A DNA stretch of 19,511 nucleotides from Hydrogenophaga sp. (lineage in GTDB: Bacteria; Pseudomonadota; Gammaproteobacteria; Burkholderiales; Burkholderiaceae_C), in NCBI GenBank assembly GCA_018335615.1, contig JAGXRS010000058.1, forward strand, positions 1-19,511. The letters are read 5' to 3'. The notes below the pieces were generated by a model. It made no database searches. It had not been told where the DNA came from and saw only the letters and a program-made list of their open reading frames with translations. This document shows positions 1 through 6,340 of the stretch, piece after piece; within the stretch, counting starts at the first letter, position 1; each line of letters begins with the position of its first letter. The translations under genes and the position numbers were made by a program.

Positions 1-127
1 CGCTGGTGCCCGCCACACACAGGCGTGGCTGGGCCGACTCGATCAGTCGCTCCAGCCCCCAGGCGACGATGGGCTGGGCCACGACGTGGACACGGATGGG
101 TCCGGATGTAACAGACAGGGCTTGCAT
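1..127 (-). CDS. Response-regulator-like protein, N-terminus only (cut by left edge)
   Basis: Forty-two codons are open from an ATG at 127 to the window edge. After about 10 residues the peptide reads IRVHVVAQPIVAWGLERLIE, which lines up with the first strand and helix of response-regulator receiver domains (pattern IRVLLVDDHPLVRxGLxxLL), followed by a second-strand-like segment ending in VAGTS. This suggests a NarL/FixJ (LuxR-type) transcription regulator, but the phosphoacceptor and the DNA-binding domain lie outside the window. The acidic pair that binds magnesium in normal receivers is replaced by Ala-Gln, so it may be a pseudo-receiver that is not phosphorylated. It lies 184 bp downstream of the TolC-family gene on the same strand, so it could regulate the secretion locus. 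There is no Shine-Dalgarno; the leader before the ATG is A-rich. Confidence 0.6.
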   Translation of the reverse strand, partial: MQALSVTSGPIRVHVVAQPIVAWGLERLIESAQPRLCVAGTS

Positions 128-311
128 GTGGGTTTTTGCTTGTTTTTGTTACCTTCAGCATGCGCGGTCGCTCAAGGGCTCATGTAAGCGGATGCAACAG
201 CAAACCCACCAAAAGCCCAGGGGCGACACGCGCTGCCTCAAGCGCGTCCATCCAGATCAAACGTCGCCTCCAGCCCTGCCGCTGCGTCGCCTGTGCCATT
301 TGCCGGATGGT
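128..311. other. Intergenic region between regulator and TolC-family gene
   Basis: No convincing gene. An 8-bp inverted repeat, GTGGGTTT at 128–135 and AAACCCAC at 202–209, flanks a 66-nt interval directly upstream of the regulator start. It could be a regulatory or RNA structure, but it is too short to interpret. I see no U-tailed terminator for the TolC-family gene, so readthrough into the regulator is possible. Confidence 0.35.
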
Positions 312-1673
312 TCAACGTTCGCCCAGCGAACGCTGCAAGCGGAAGTAAGCTGAGTAATAGTCGGCGAGCGCGTCGATGGAAGCGGTGTGCGTCAGTCGCC
401 AGCTGTTGCGTGCGTTGGACACCTGCGCCATCTGCCCCTGCCAGTCGGCCTGGGACAGCACCCCTTCTTCGGCCTGCCGAAGCGACTCCAGCGCGAAGCG
501 CGGGCTGGGCAGGCTGGCCAAGCGGCGCTGCGCCTGCGCCAGGTTCACGGTGAGCAGGCGCAGTTCGGACGCGATACGCGCCCGCTGCTCATCCAGGTCG
601 TCCCGCGCCTGCTCCAGAGACAACAGGGCCATGCGCTCGGTCCGCTCCAGGCTGCCGCTGTCCCAGTACGCCAGGGGCACGTTCACATTGAGCATCAGCG
701 TGGCGTTGCGCGAGGTATTGGTGGACAACTGGCCCGGGTTGCTGCCGGAGTAGGACTGGTTCCAAAAGCCGTACAGGTAGGCCGTGGGGCGGCGGCTGTC
801 GCGCGACTGCACCAGCGACAGCTCGGCCTGTTGCAGCCGAAGATGGGCATCGCGCACGTCTGCCCGCTTGGCCAGCGCGGTGTCCAGCAGGTGGGCCGTG
901 TCCACCCGGGGAATGTCGGGGTTCAGGCTGGAGGTGAGACGCAGCACCGCATCCTCCGGCAGGCGCAGTTGCTGCCGCAGCCCGCTCTGTGCGATCAGCG
1001 CACCGCTGCGGCTCTGGCTGAGCAGTTGCTCGGCATTGGCCAGTTCCACCTCAAGAAAGGGGACGGCGGCCGGGCGCCGCTCGCGCGCACGCTCAATGAG
1101 GCTCTGCAACTCGGCGACCACCGCCTCGTCCGCGTCCACTGCGCCCTGCGCCCGCAGGGCGTCGGCATAGGTGGAGCGGATGTCCGCATGGATGTCGATG
1201 GCCGACTGCTCGGCGTAAATGCGGGCGCTCTGCAGCGACAGCTGTGCCTGCTGCTGCTGGCGTCCGATGCTGCCCGACACGTCAATCGGCATGGACAGGA
1301 TAGCGTTGAGGGACACCTGGGTCGTGGCGTAGGGATCGGTCTTGCCATGTCGATAGGGGTTTTGATAGAAGGTGGCGCTGCGCAGCGCTTCGTTGACGCC
1401 CAGGTAGGTATCGACGCGGGGCTTGGACTGCGCGGCCGACATGTCGGCCCGCAAGCGGGCCATCTCGGCCGAGCGGGCCGAGCGGTTCACGCGAAAGCTC
1501 CGCTGCAAGGCCAGAGACACGGCTTCGTCCATGCTCAGCGACAACTCGCTGGGCAGGCGATCGATGCCGCCCGTGACCACAGGGGGCGACATGGGCTGCG
1601 CCATGGCCGCACAGGACACCCACCAGGCAGCCAGCACGACGGGACGGATCAGTTGAGCAAACACAGCATGCAC
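312..1673 (-). CDS. TolC-family outer-membrane channel protein of type I secretion
   Basis: Predicted outer-membrane factor that forms the exit duct of a tripartite exporter. The protein (about 453 residues, a normal TolC length) starts with a hydrophobic signal peptide ending near AAMAQ. It then has two long heptad-rich helical segments typical of the OEP fold (for example the QQQQAQLSLQSARIYAEQSA stretch and the later ARDDLDEQRARIASELR stretch) and a second half that resembles the first. The start is uncertain. The longest frame opens with a TTG at 1691 without a ribosome site. I prefer the GTG at 1673, preceded by GAGG eight bases upstream; a GTG at 1664 preceded by AAAGG is also possible. 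It lies 39 bp downstream of a small exported protein, probably in one transcript. The exporter and adaptor genes of the same locus are on the other strand beyond 4541, so this is probably their dedicated partner. Confidence 0.85.
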   Translation of the reverse strand: MHAVFAQLIRPVVLAAWWVSCAAMAQPMSPPVVTGGIDRLPSELSLSMDEAVSLALQRSFRVNRSARSAEMARLRADMSAAQSKPRVDTYLGVNEALRSATFYQNPYRHGKTDPYATTQVSLNAILSMPIDVSGSIGRQQQQAQLSLQSARIYAEQSAIDIHADIRSTYADALRAQGAVDADEAVVAELQSLIERARERRPAAVPFLEVELANAEQLLSQSRSGALIAQSGLRQQLRLPEDAVLRLTSSLNPDIPRVDTAHLLDTALAKRADVRDAHLRLQQAELSLVQSRDSRRPTAYLYGFWNQSYSGSNPGQLSTNTSRNATLMLNVNVPLAYWDSGSLERTERMALLSLEQARDDLDEQRARIASELRLLTVNLAQAQRRLASLPSPRFALESLRQAEEGVLSQADWQGQMAQVSNARNSWRLTHTASIDALADYYSAYFRLQRSLGER

Positions 1674-1712
1674 CTTTGGCACCTCAGGCAAGAACGACCC
1701 ATCAGGGAGAAC

Positions 1713-2222
1713 TCAGAAAGGAAGGCGCACGTCCTGGCCACCAAACCGGGCCGAGAGAGCGCCACTGTGCCGCTGGGGCACCACGGCCAGCCAGGTGCCG
1801 GTCAGGCCACCCGCCCCCGGGCATGGCGCGCCCGGCTCGGGCACCGGCGCCCCTGTACCGGGTGGGCCGCCGAAGCCCAGCAACTGAAACCCTTCGATGC
1901 GTTGCGGGTTGCGCACGTCGTGGCGCAAGCTGCTGTTCACCGACGCCTGCCAGTCCATGTTCACGGTGCGCGGCTCCTCCATGCGAGCCCCTTGCGCGTT
2001 GGTCCATGCACAGACGGCGTTGAAATGCCCGCTGGCGTGGTAGCTGAAGGACACCGCCGGGGCACGCTCCTGAAACTGGGCATCGGTCCAACCCAGCAAG
2101 GTCTGAACCTCGCGTCCGGGCACCTGCCCGGTACCCGAGACGGGGTCAAACGTGCTGGCAGCCCAGCCGCTGGCGGCCACCAGCAGACCAGCGAGGGCGG
2201 TGAGTCGAGACGAACAGCGCAT
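1713..2222 (-). CDS. Small exported protein, paralogue A of a tandem pair
   Basis: A 169-residue protein of unknown function with a signal peptide (hydrophobic stretch LTALAGLLVAASGWAA) followed by the mature start STFDPVSGTGQV. It is clearly homologous along its length to the next gene upstream: shared elements are TFDPV[ST]GTG, VQTxxGW, VCxW, VNSxxxxDxR, GFxLxGFG and PVPxxGxxC. Two conserved cysteines (in VCAW and APCPG) may form a disulfide in the periplasm or outside the cell. The ATG at 2222 is chosen because AGGGGG lies just before it and the signal peptide begins there; a longer frame to 2336 adds an arginine-rich segment with no such features. It precedes the TolC-family gene by 39 bp and is probably cotranscribed with it. 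No enzyme motif is visible. Confidence 0.75.
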   Translation of the reverse strand: MRCSSRLTALAGLLVAASGWAASTFDPVSGTGQVPGREVQTLLGWTDAQFQERAPAVSFSYHASGHFNAVCAWTNAQGARMEEPRTVNMDWQASVNSSLRHDVRNPQRIEGFQLLGFGGPPGTGAPVPEPGAPCPGAGGLTGTWLAVVPQRHSGALSARFGGQDVRLPF

Positions 2223-2307
2223 GGGATTCCCCCTGAAACGTGCACGGGAAAGCCCGGTGGGGCGCTGCAACCGACACGGCGCAGTGCCCAGGGACGTCCC
2301 TGCGACC

Positions 2308-2341
2308 AAAAAAAGGGGGCGCCGGCCCAGCCGCACGCCCC
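2308..2341 (-). terminator. Intrinsic terminator after exported paralogue B
   Basis: Read on the minus strand, GGGGCG pairs with CGCCCC around an inner GGC/GCC stem and is followed at once by a run of seven T. It lies 20 bp past the stop of the gene at 2361–2864 and separates it from paralogue A, so the two paralogues need not be on one message. Confidence 0.85.
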
Positions 2342-2360
2342 ATCGGTGATCCCGCTGAGA

Positions 2361-2864
2361 TCAGTACATCAGGGGCACGCTCATGCCACCGTAGGTCACG
2401 TACAGCCCGCCTTCAGACGAAATGACGGAAACCGACTTGATCGTTCCCTCTGCACCATAGCCCAGGCAGCTACCACCCTCCGCGGGTACCGGCATGGGGG
2501 AAATATCGCTACCGAAGCCGTTCAGGTTGAAGCCGGTGATCTGGTTCCTCGTACGGGTGTCGTAGGCGATTGCCGAGTTCACCTGGAAGGTCCTTTTGTG
2601 GGTGACTTCGTGCGGCTTTTCACCGGGGGTCCCCTCGCCCGTCACCCACTGGCACACGATGCTGTAGCGGGTGGACTGGTCAAAAGTGAACCCCACCCCA
2701 TCGGCGTTCTGCTGGAGTTGCTGGTTGTTCCAGCCGAATGCCGTTTGCACGTCACCCTTGCCCACAAATCCCGTGCCGGTGACTGGATCGAACGTGACCG
2801 CGGCGATGGCAACGGTGGCGAGGGTAGCAGCGGCCAAGGCCACCAAAGTCTTTGCTGATTTCAT
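2361..2864 (-). CDS. Small exported protein, paralogue B of a tandem pair
   Basis: A 167-residue protein with a textbook signal peptide (MKSAKTLVALAAATLATVAIA by eye, cleaved before AVTFDPVTG) and a mature part rich in Gly, Asn and Thr. FVGKGDVQTAFGWNNQQLQ near the mature N-terminus, VNSAIAYDTRTRNQITGF in the middle and GGSCLGYG near the end are shared in pattern with paralogue A. Two cysteines at equivalent positions suggest one disulfide. A ribosome site AAGGGA lies about six bases before the ATG. It is divergent from the RTX cargo gene across the regulatory region and has its own strong terminator. GC content is visibly lower than in the surrounding housekeeping genes. I do not recognise a named family. 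It could be an accessory or a partner of the secreted RTX protein, but that rests on position only. Confidence 0.8.
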   Translation of the reverse strand: MKSAKTLVALAAATLATVAIAAVTFDPVTGTGFVGKGDVQTAFGWNNQQLQQNADGVGFTFDQSTRYSIVCQWVTGEGTPGEKPHEVTHKRTFQVNSAIAYDTRTRNQITGFNLNGFGSDISPMPVPAEGGSCLGYGAEGTIKSVSVISSEGGLYVTYGGMSVPLMY

Positions 2865-3049
2865 GATATTTCCCTTGAATCGACCCCATGAGGAGAGCGG
2901 GAAACCTGGGCCTACCGGTCATCCCACTTGCGTCGGGCTCCATCCGGCCGCTGAACGTTTTCACGTCGTTACAGCTTTCTGAGGCTCTGAAGGGAATTTT
3001 TCCCGGCTAAGCGATTCGGCGAGCGGGTAGATTGACCCGGATTTGTCCG

Positions 3050-3067
3050 TTTACCCTCCCGGGTAAA
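3050..3067. repeat. Inverted repeat TTTACCC-N4-GGGTAAA
   Basis: Perfect 7-bp arms with a 4-nt centre (3050–3056 and 3061–3067). Further ACCC/GGGT elements lie just upstream (GGGTAG near 3025, GACCC near 3034). This could be an operator cluster; no known regulator is recognised. Confidence 0.35.
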
Positions 3068-3078
3068 ACCTTGCCTCA

Positions 3079-3092
3079 ATGACAACTGTCAT
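3079..3092. promoter_or_regulatory. Palindrome ATGACA-AC-TGTCAT, first copy
   Basis: A perfect 6-bp inverted repeat with a 2-bp centre. The right arm is a Pho half-site (CTGTCAT, 3086–3092), and another half-site, CTGTCAC, lies at 3107–3113, 21 bp further on. The same palindrome recurs at 3213–3226. Strand-symmetric sites in a divergent region could serve both directions. Confidence 0.45.
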
Positions 3093-3212
3093 GGGACAGG
3101 AGAAAACTGTCACCAACGCAAACGACGGGCATTTGCTCGAAAGCGCCCCATGCCAGGCCTCACCGTCTTCTGACACCCGCAGCACTGCGCAGCACCATGC
3201 CAGCGAGTGGAA

Positions 3213-3226
3213 ATGACATTTGTCAT
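3213..3226. promoter_or_regulatory. Palindrome ATGACA-TT-TGTCAT, second copy
   Basis: Same arms and same 2-bp spacing as the site at 3079–3092; centres are 134 bp apart. Its right arm is also the first half-site of the direct repeat at 3220–3237, so one protein could be bound in either arrangement, or two regulators could compete here. Confidence 0.45.
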
Positions 3227-3237
3227 GCAAATGTCAT
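3220..3237 (+). promoter_or_regulatory. Pho-box-like direct repeat upstream of the RTX cargo
   Basis: TTGTCAT – GCAA – ATGTCAT matches the 7+4+7 layout of the PhoB box (CTGTCAT, four bases, CTGTCAY). A weaker third element, CAATCAC (3241–3247), follows with a 3-bp spacer, and TACGAA at 3259–3264 is a possible -10 about 11 bases beyond it. The direction fits the gene at 3496. The authentic-looking Pho box of phoX in this window supports the reading. PhoB binding here is an inference. Confidence 0.55.
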
Positions 3238-3330
3238 GCGCAATCACCAGGACTTTTGTACGAATAACAGGACAAAAGCCCCTCAGATTTTGCAATCCAT
3301 TTAATTAGATTCCAGATCAAGCAGTTCGCA

Positions 3331-3468
3331 GCGATGTGCCACCGCCCCGAATCAAGGGCCAAACACCCGGCGGGTTCGCATCGCCGCCGACTGGCCGGCA
3401 ACCTGTCGGTCGTCCCACGGTCGCGATACAGGTTGGGAGGGAGGCCAACCGCAAGGCGGGCCCTTTTT
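3331..3468 (+). promoter_or_regulatory. Structured leader with a possible transcription attenuator
   Basis: A hairpin domain is closed by GCGATG (3331–3336) with CATCGC (3379–3384), with nested CCGCC/GGCGG (3342–3346/3369–3373) inside. Next comes a perfect 8-bp stem, CAACCTGT (3399–3406) with ACAGGTTG (3428–3435). GGTTGG (3431–3436) can instead pair with CCAACC (3445–3450), which would break both the 8-bp stem and the terminator-like hairpin CCGC-AAG-GCGG (3449–3459, with GGC/GCC outside) that is followed by TTTTT (3464–3468). These exclusive pairings are the layout of an attenuator, ending 27 bases before the cargo ATG. No known riboswitch class is recognised. Confidence 0.4.
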
Positions 3469-3495
3469 AATTCGACAATTCAGGAGAACGTTCAA

Positions 3496-4413
3496 ATGGC
3501 AAATTACACGCTGGAAAAAACCGAGAATGGCACCGAGTACTACACCGGCAATGGCACATTCGATGGCAACCCGAATGGCAAAGACAACATCACCGGCGGC
3601 GACGGCGCCGACACCATCAACGCTGGCAATGGCAACGATGTCCTGACGGGCATGGGCGGCAACGATCTGTTGACCGGTGGAAGTGGCGCCGACACGTTCA
3701 AGTACGGCTTCACCATGAGCACCGGCAGCACCGGCACCGCGCCGCAGTCGTACGCGGACTATCTGGCCGCGTCCGGCAAGACGACCGCCGGCCTCTCGCA
3801 AAGCGAGTTCTCCACCTCCTACTCGGCCTGGCTGAACTACCTGATCAAGGGCGGTGAAGACACCAACGGCAACGTGTGGGAGGGCATTGCCGCCCAGCTG
3901 GGCTGGGAAGGCACGGTGACGATCGGCCTGAACCAGAACGGCGCCGGCGACAGCCAGCCGCACGTCATGCTCGACGGTGTGATGATGGACCTGAGCGACG
4001 TGTTCGGCAGCACGGGCACGGTGACCTGGACCAAGGGCAAGGCCACCCAGGAACGCAGCTTCTGGGACCTGGACCCGTCGTATTTCGAAGGCTCGGCCAC
4101 CACCGTCAGCAGCGCCGATGGCCAGGACACCATCACCGACTTCAAGGTGGCCGATGGCGACAAGCTGTTCTTCACGATCGACATCGAAGGCGACGGCACC
4201 GGTTTGACGCCAGAGGCGGAAGCCGCCCTGGTGGCCGAGTTCAAAGCGAAGGTGGCGGTCACCACGGGCGATTACGCTGGCGATACCAGCATCGACACCC
4301 GCATGGTGCTAGACGACGGCGACCTTGACGCCTCCAACGACATGTCCATCACCCTGGTGGGTTACGCCGGCGGTGACGACGTCTGGAATCACGTGGAATT
4401 CTCCTTCGTCTGA
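3496..4413 (+). CDS. RTX-type (hemolysin-type calcium-binding repeat) secreted protein, likely type I cargo
   Basis: A 305-residue acidic protein with no N-terminal signal peptide. Four tandem RTX nonapeptides (GGxGxDxUx type) occupy residues 34–69: GGDGADTIN, AGNGNDVLT, GMGGNDLLT and GGSGADTFK. These bind calcium after export. The middle (about 75–200) is a unique region with no motif I know. Residues 205–225 (ADGQDTITDFKVADGDKLFF) resemble the segment after RTX blocks in type I substrates, and the extreme C-terminus EFSFV (acidic residue then hydrophobic tail) fits the uncleaved secretion signal used by PrtD-type exporters. The ATG at 3496 follows AGGAG by nine bases; a longer frame from 3334 has an arginine-rich stretch covering the leader and is rejected. 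Exporter and adaptor genes follow directly. The repeats lie at the N-terminal end rather than just before the signal, which is unusual. Enzymatic activity is unknown. Confidence 0.8.
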   Translation: MANYTLEKTENGTEYYTGNGTFDGNPNGKDNITGGDGADTINAGNGNDVLTGMGGNDLLTGGSGADTFKYGFTMSTGSTGTAPQSYADYLAASGKTTAGLSQSEFSTSYSAWLNYLIKGGEDTNGNVWEGIAAQLGWEGTVTIGLNQNGAGDSQPHVMLDGVMMDLSDVFGSTGTVTWTKGKATQERSFWDLDPSYFEGSATTVSSADGQDTITDFKVADGDKLFFTIDIEGDGTGLTPEAEAALVAEFKAKVAVTTGDYAGDTSIDTRMVLDDGDLDASNDMSITLVGYAGGDDVWNHVEFSFV

Positions 4414-4421
4414 CGAGGGTC

Positions 4422-4440
4422 CGGCCGGCCCTGCCGGCCG
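4422..4440 (+). other. GC-rich hairpin just after the RTX cargo gene
   Basis: CGGCCGGC – CCT – GCCGGCCG, a perfect 8-bp stem with a 3-nt loop, nine bases after the stop codon. It has no U-tail, so it more likely protects the 3' end of the cargo mRNA or assists the terminator that follows. Confidence 0.5.
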
Positions 4441-4448
4441 ATGTCGGG

Positions 4449-4482
4449 AGGCCCGCACCGCCTGGGCGGTTCGGGCCTTTTT
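4449..4482 (+). terminator. Strong intrinsic terminator between cargo and exporter genes
   Basis: AGGCCCG (4449–4455) and ACCGCC (4457–4462) pair with GGCGGT (4465–4470) and CGGGCCT (4472–4478) around a TG loop, leading into TTTTT (4478–4482). The exporter lies just beyond, so its expression depends on readthrough or a weak internal promoter. This is a common way to make far more cargo than machinery. Confidence 0.9.
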
Positions 4483-4540
4483 CATGTCTGCTGGCGCGGC
4501 GGGAATGCCCCACCGCAGCCCGCACCACCGCCTGCACCCC

Positions 4541-6340
4541 ATGCCAAGCTCTGCCCCCCGCACCGCCCTGAGCGCCACCTTGCGCAGTTTTCGCGGCCTG
4601 TTTCTCGCCGTGGGCGCATTCAGCCTGGCCATCAACCTGCTCATGCTCACCCCCGCGGTGTACATGCTGCAGATCTACGACCGCGTGCTGGCCAGCCGCA
4701 ACACCACCACGCTGCTGATGCTCACGCTCATCATGGTGGGGCTGTACGCGCTGGAAGCGGCACTGGAATGGGTGCGCTCGCGCGCCCTGATACGGGCCAG
4801 CGCCGCCATGGACCTGCGGGTGGGGCCCGTGGTGTTCGACGCTGCCTACGAGCGCACCCTGCGCGGCAAGAGCGGCAGTGCCCAGCAGGCGCTGGGCGAC
4901 CTCACCAACATCCGCCAGTTCGTCACCGGCAAGGGTCTGTTTGCGTTTTTCGACGCCCCGTGGACGCCCATCTACCTGCTGGTGATCTTTCTGCTGCATC
5001 CCTGGCTGGGCTGGTTCGCCACCGGCGCGGCCGTGCTCTTGCTGCTGCTCGCCTGGGTAAACGAGATCGCCACCGCCCGCGCGCTGGCCGGCGCCAACCG
5101 GGAAGCCCAGGGCGCCACCCACTACGCCAGCACGCACCTGCGCAACGCCGAGGTGATCGCGGCCATGGGCATGCTCGAGCGCCTGCGCACACGCTGGGTG
5201 CAGCGCCAGAGCCGCATGCTGAGCCTGCAATCCCATGCCAGCGACCGCGCGGCGGCGGTGGGCGCGGCGACCAAGTTCGTGCGGGTGGTGTGCCAGTCGG
5301 GCGTGCTGGGCGTGGGTGCGCTGCTGGTGATCGACGGACAGCTGTCACCGGGCGGCATGATCGCCGCCTCCATCCTGCTGGGCCGTGCGCTGGCCCCGGT
5401 GGACCAGGCCATGGGCAGCTGGCGTTCGCTGGTGCAGGCGCGCGGCGCCTATGCCCGTCTGCAGGAACTGATGACCGCGCACCCACCGCAGGGCCCGCGC
5501 GTGGCGCTGCCGCGCCCCACCGGCCTGGTGATGGCCGAAGGCCTGGTGGTGGGGCCGCCGGGCAGTCGCCAGCCGGTCGTGCGGGGCGTCAGCTTTGGTG
5601 CATCGCCCGGCATGCTGGTGGCGGTGATCGGCGCGAGCGCCTCGGGCAAGAGCAGCCTGGCGCGTGCGCTGGTGGGCGTGTGGTCGCCGATGAGCGGCAC
5701 GGTTCGCCTGGACGGGGCCGACGTGGCCCAGTGGGACAAAGCCGAACTCGGCCAGTGGGTGGGCTACCTGCCGCAGGACGTGGAGCTGTTCGAAGGAACG
5801 GTGGCCGAGAACATCGCCCGCCTGGGTCCGCTGGATTCGGACCAGATCGTGCGGGCCGCCCGGCGCGCGGGTGTGCACGAGATGGTGCTGCGGCTGCCGC
5901 AAGGCTACGAAACCCCGATTGGCGAGGGCGGCGCCGCCCTGTCGGGCGGACAACGCCAGCGCATCGGGCTGGCGCGGGCGCTGTACGGAGACCCTGCCCT
6001 GATCGTGCTGGACGAACCCAACGCCAACCTGGACGAAGCCGGCGACGCCGCCCTGGTGGCGGCGTTGCGCGAACTGCAGCGGGCGAAATGCACCGTGTTC
6101 GTCATGACGCACCGCCTCAACATCCTCAGCATCGTGGACGCGGTGCTGGTGATGGACAACGGCAAGATCAGCGCCTACGGCCCACGGGACGCGGTGCTGG
6201 AAAGCCTGCGCGCCCAGCCGAAAGGGGCCGGCGCCACGGGCGCCACGGGTGGCGCGGCAGACCAGCAGGCGCCGCCCTCGCTGCCCGACAGCGCGCCCAG
6301 CCGACCCGCCCCGCTGACCCAACAGGAATGCACCGCATGA
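4541..6340 (+). CDS. Type I secretion ABC exporter (permease fused to ATPase, PrtD/HlyB-like)
   Basis: Inner-membrane ABC transporter half-molecule of about 599 residues. The N-terminal half has hydrophobic helices (from about 20–45, and LLMLTLIMVGLYALEAALEW) with the family signature LTPAVYMLQIYDRVL around 36–50. The ATPase half has Walker A GASASGKSS (about 363–371, with Ala where Pro is usual), signature LSGGQRQRIGLARAL (about 467–481), Walker B ALIVLDEP followed by NANLD, and the switch histidine in MTHRLN. There is no N-terminal peptidase or C39-like domain, which fits the PrtD/HasD subtype that exports RTX proteins with C-terminal signals. The start is chosen by family resemblance (MPSSAPRTALSATLRSFRG); in-frame ATGs at 4484 and 4505 are possible, and none has a good ribosome site. 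The stop overlaps the adaptor start. Confidence 0.92.
   Translation: MPSSAPRTALSATLRSFRGLFLAVGAFSLAINLLMLTPAVYMLQIYDRVLASRNTTTLLMLTLIMVGLYALEAALEWVRSRALIRASAAMDLRVGPVVFDAAYERTLRGKSGSAQQALGDLTNIRQFVTGKGLFAFFDAPWTPIYLLVIFLLHPWLGWFATGAAVLLLLLAWVNEIATARALAGANREAQGATHYASTHLRNAEVIAAMGMLERLRTRWVQRQSRMLSLQSHASDRAAAVGAATKFVRVVCQSGVLGVGALLVIDGQLSPGGMIAASILLGRALAPVDQAMGSWRSLVQARGAYARLQELMTAHPPQGPRVALPRPTGLVMAEGLVVGPPGSRQPVVRGVSFGASPGMLVAVIGASASGKSSLARALVGVWSPMSGTVRLDGADVAQWDKAELGQWVGYLPQDVELFEGTVAENIARLGPLDSDQIVRAARRAGVHEMVLRLPQGYETPIGEGGAALSGGQRQRIGLARALYGDPALIVLDEPNANLDEAGDAALVAALRELQRAKCTVFVMTHRLNILSIVDAVLVMDNGKISAYGPRDAVLESLRAQPKGAGATGATGGAADQQAPPSLPDSAPSRPAPLTQQECTA

Larger units (their letters stand above)
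2865..3495. other. Divergent regulatory region of the secretion locus
   Basis: 631 bp without a credible gene between exported paralogue B (minus) and the RTX cargo (plus). It is markedly more AT-rich than its neighbours. It contains a GGGAA-TTT-TTCCC hairpin (2992–3004), a TTTACCC-N4-GGGTAAA inverted repeat (3050–3067), two ATGACA-N2-TGTCAT palindromes, a Pho-box-like repeat, a CTTTTGT/ACAAAAG inverted repeat (3253–3278) overlapping a possible -10, and a structured leader before the cargo gene. No clear promoter for paralogue B could be chosen by eye. Confidence 0.6.

Noticed and set aside
6..353. Small plus-strand frame at the left edge
   Set aside because: It overlaps the convincing minus-strand receiver-like start and the TolC-family 3' end; no features of a real protein.
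387..2858. Very long open frame on the plus strand antisense to the TolC-family and exported-protein genes
   Set aside because: Its translation is a low-complexity His/Gln/Arg/Gly-rich shadow with no domain, while the opposite strand has clear signal peptides and families.
3110..3295. 61-codon minus-strand frame in the divergent region
   Set aside because: It runs through the palindromes and Pho-like repeat, has no ribosome site and no protein-like features.
3351..3410. Partial resemblance of the cargo leader to an S-box (SAM) riboswitch (ATCAAG, GACTGGC and GGCAACC words)
   Set aside because: The conserved AGAG/GGAGGGA core and the order of S-box stems are missing, and the neighbours have no link to methionine.
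4441..6336. Long frame upstream of and continuous with the adaptor gene
   Set aside because: It overlaps the ABC exporter in another frame and has shadow-like Arg/Pro/Gly composition; the adaptor starts at 6337 with a ribosome site and ATGA overlap.
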